Origin: Marinomonas ushuaiensis DSM 15871
GTDB taxonomy: Bacteria > Pseudomonadota > Gammaproteobacteria > Pseudomonadales > Marinomonadaceae
Assembly (NCBI RefSeq): GCF_000521805.1
Contig: NZ_JAMB01000014.1
Span: 1-64,000 of the forward strand
Length of the DNA: 64,000 bases
Direction: 5' to 3'
Below, in pieces: positions 62,880 to 64,000 of the stretch. The stretch's first letter is position 1. The number at the start of each line of letters is the position of its first letter. The notes below the pieces were generated by a model. That model had not been told where the DNA came from, ran no database searches, and was given only the letters and a program-made list of their open reading frames with translations. Made by a program: the position numbers and the translations under genes.

Positions 62880-63329
62880 AATGTCCTTAACTTTTTTAGA
62901 CTCAATGCGCATTAGTCGATCTCTGATTGGTATTTATTAGGAATCGATCTGCAGATTCTAACACAAGTTAATGTTGTTTTTTGATGGTTCATTTGAATAA
63001 TTGTAATACAAAAAATGGTTTGGTAGTTTTTTTTATTTTCTTCGTGGATTAATAAAGACACATTTTTTTTGAGTTTCCATACTAAAAGAGGGATGGAAAT
63101 TGTTTGTGTTTTTAAGGGTGTTGGTTTGAAGTAAAGGTATTTTTACCTTGTATTGATAGAGTTATAAGTCATTGTTGAGTGTGTTGTTAGAGTTACAAAT
63201 TGTTCAATAATTTAGATATGAACAATTTTTGTGAAAAAGAGGGATGACCTGTGTGGCGTCTTAGGGTTATCTAAAGGTCGATTATGTAGAGTTTCTCTAT
63301 TTAAAAAGAAAACCCTACAAATAATTTTT
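62880..63329. other. Intergenic region between GntR and OmpA-like genes
   Basis: No gene is visible. It holds a 10-bp palindrome ATCTGCAGAT (62947-62956), possibly an operator for the GntR protein, a small hairpin AAGGTA-TTTT-TACCTT near 63136-63153, and an inverted repeat TTGTTCA / TGAACAA (63200-63206 and 63219-63225) with a T-run on the + side. Confidence 0.4.
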
Positions 63330-63971
63330 TTAGTAAATATTATTTAATGCAGTGTTTGTATTGCCATTGCCATTGTCTACACTAAAAATAGTCCATCGTT
63401 CGTTTACGATTTCCTTTTGAGCATAAACTTCAGCAACAACACGACGATTTTGAGCGCGACCTTCTTCTGTAAGGTTGCTATCAATAGGGCGTGATTCGCC
63501 GTAACCAATACCTTTAACTCTATCTGGTTGGATTCTAAAGCGATCTACTAGAACATCTGCTATTGCTGATGCTCGTTTTTGAGATAGTTCGCGGTTTAGT
63601 TTTTCTGAACCTTTATCATCTGTGTGGCCTTCAATTACAGCCGTACTGTTTGGGTTCTGTTGAAGGAATGCTGCAAGTTCTTGTAATTCGGAATAAAAAC
63701 GAGGACTGATTTCAGCTTTACCTGAATCAAATAATACATTTAATTCAATTGATAATAGCTGTGTAGTTTGTGCAGGGCATCCATTGTTGTCGACCGCAGA
63801 ACCATTTGGTGTCGATGGGCAAAGGTCACGGGCACCAATGACGCCATCTTTGTCTGTATCAACAAGACCAGATTGAACGTTTGACGAGTATAAGCTTTCA
63901 GCAGCGATAGCGGCATGACTAAAAGCGAATGCCATACCAATAATGCTAATTTTTTTAATTATACTTTTCAT
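63330..63971 (-). CDS. OmpA-family protein with a calcium-binding-type repeat
   Basis: The 213-residue exported protein has a signal peptide (MKSIIKKISIIGMAFAFSHA, cleavage after IAA), a short thrombospondin-type-3-like acidic repeat (DTDKDGVIGARDLCPSTPNG), and a C-terminal OmpA peptidoglycan-binding domain: LNVLFDSGKAEISPRFYSEL, EGHTDDKGSEKLNRELSQKR and GESRPIDSNLTEEGRAQNRR. No beta-barrel is present, so it may be a periplasmic protein holding the envelope to peptidoglycan. Monocistronic, on the minus strand. Confidence 0.92.
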   Translation of the reverse strand: MKSIIKKISIIGMAFAFSHAAIAAESLYSSNVQSGLVDTDKDGVIGARDLCPSTPNGSAVDNNGCPAQTTQLLSIELNVLFDSGKAEISPRFYSELQELAAFLQQNPNSTAVIEGHTDDKGSEKLNRELSQKRASAIADVLVDRFRIQPDRVKGIGYGESRPIDSNLTEEGRAQNRRVVAEVYAQKEIVNERWTIFSVDNGNGNTNTALNNIY

Positions 63972-64000
63972 TGTGTTGCACCACCACTTGTTTGATTGCT

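Noticed and set aside
63200-63230. Hairpin with T-run as a + strand terminator
   Set aside because: No + strand gene lies upstream of it in this stretch, so it is mentioned only as an inverted repeat.
1-64000. CRISPR arrays or complete prophage
   Set aside because: No spaced identical repeats and no phage structural or integrase genes were seen.

Overview
The window looks like a chromosome segment from a marine gammaproteobacterium of the Oceanospirillales, most like Marinomonas. This is inferred from low GC, gammaproteobacterial protein sequences, many TRAP, tripartite-tricarboxylate (TTT) and ABC uptake systems, a beta-ketoadipate branch, a FadL-type porin and an E. coli-like LexA box. No database search was possible, so the genus is a judgement.

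Layout. 1-0.9 kb: 3' end of a tRNA, a gene-free stretch with repeated GTGACCA motifs and a WYL-regulator stub. 0.9-5.9 kb: AtoE-type transporter, a BKACE beta-keto acid cleavage enzyme with a class III aminotransferase, and a divergent LysR regulator. 6.0-10.6 kb: pcaIJF with a twice-frameshifted pcaD and divergent pcaR; next to it a CatR/BenM-like regulator remnant cut by an IS3-family relic. 11.9-19.3 kb: ROK repressor, sugar ABC transporter, glucokinase and nagB, which together suggest glucosamine or a related sugar. 19.5-26 kb: TauE/SafE exporter, gamma-glutamyltransferase-family enzyme, TctABC and a LysR regulator. 26.1-31.1 kb: glycan-modification genes (ArnT-like, GT2, GtrA) around a two-component system. 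31.7-33.7 kb: tRNA-Asp preceded by a possible decayed tRNA-Val, then FadL. 33.8-42 kb: an EAL protein with a ruined GGDEF motif, a Fur-box-controlled imelysin/di-haem oxidase/imelysin/DUF1513 operon, and an unknown membrane-anchored protein behind a near-perfect LexA (SOS) box. 42-50.9 kb: YhiN-type flavoprotein, EamA transporter, frameshifted GntR regulator, class IV aminotransferase, TRAP-TAXI transporter and a SulP relic. 50.9-61.9 kb: MocR regulator divergent from a nine-gene Nit1C-type operon. 62-64 kb: FCD-GntR regulator and OmpA-like protein.

The most interesting region is the Nit1C operon (nitBCDEFGH: nitrilase, radical SAM, GNAT, AIR-synthase-like, flavoprotein and two small proteins). 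It has a textbook sigma-54 promoter, so nitrogen control is likely. It is continued, with 1-nt spacing and then a 4-nt overlap, by an LnmK-like acyltransferase/decarboxylase and an atypical B12-dependent methylmalonyl-CoA-mutase homologue. This reads as a biosynthetic pathway with a methylmalonyl/propionyl arm added to the cyanide/nitrogen-linked Nit1C core. Its nitE copy carries an apparent 1-nt frameshift.

Gene decay is common: seven broken genes are visible. One regulator (GntR, 45.3 kb) seems to have been broken by a quasipalindrome-templated mutation, and pcaD partly by a 5-bp duplication.
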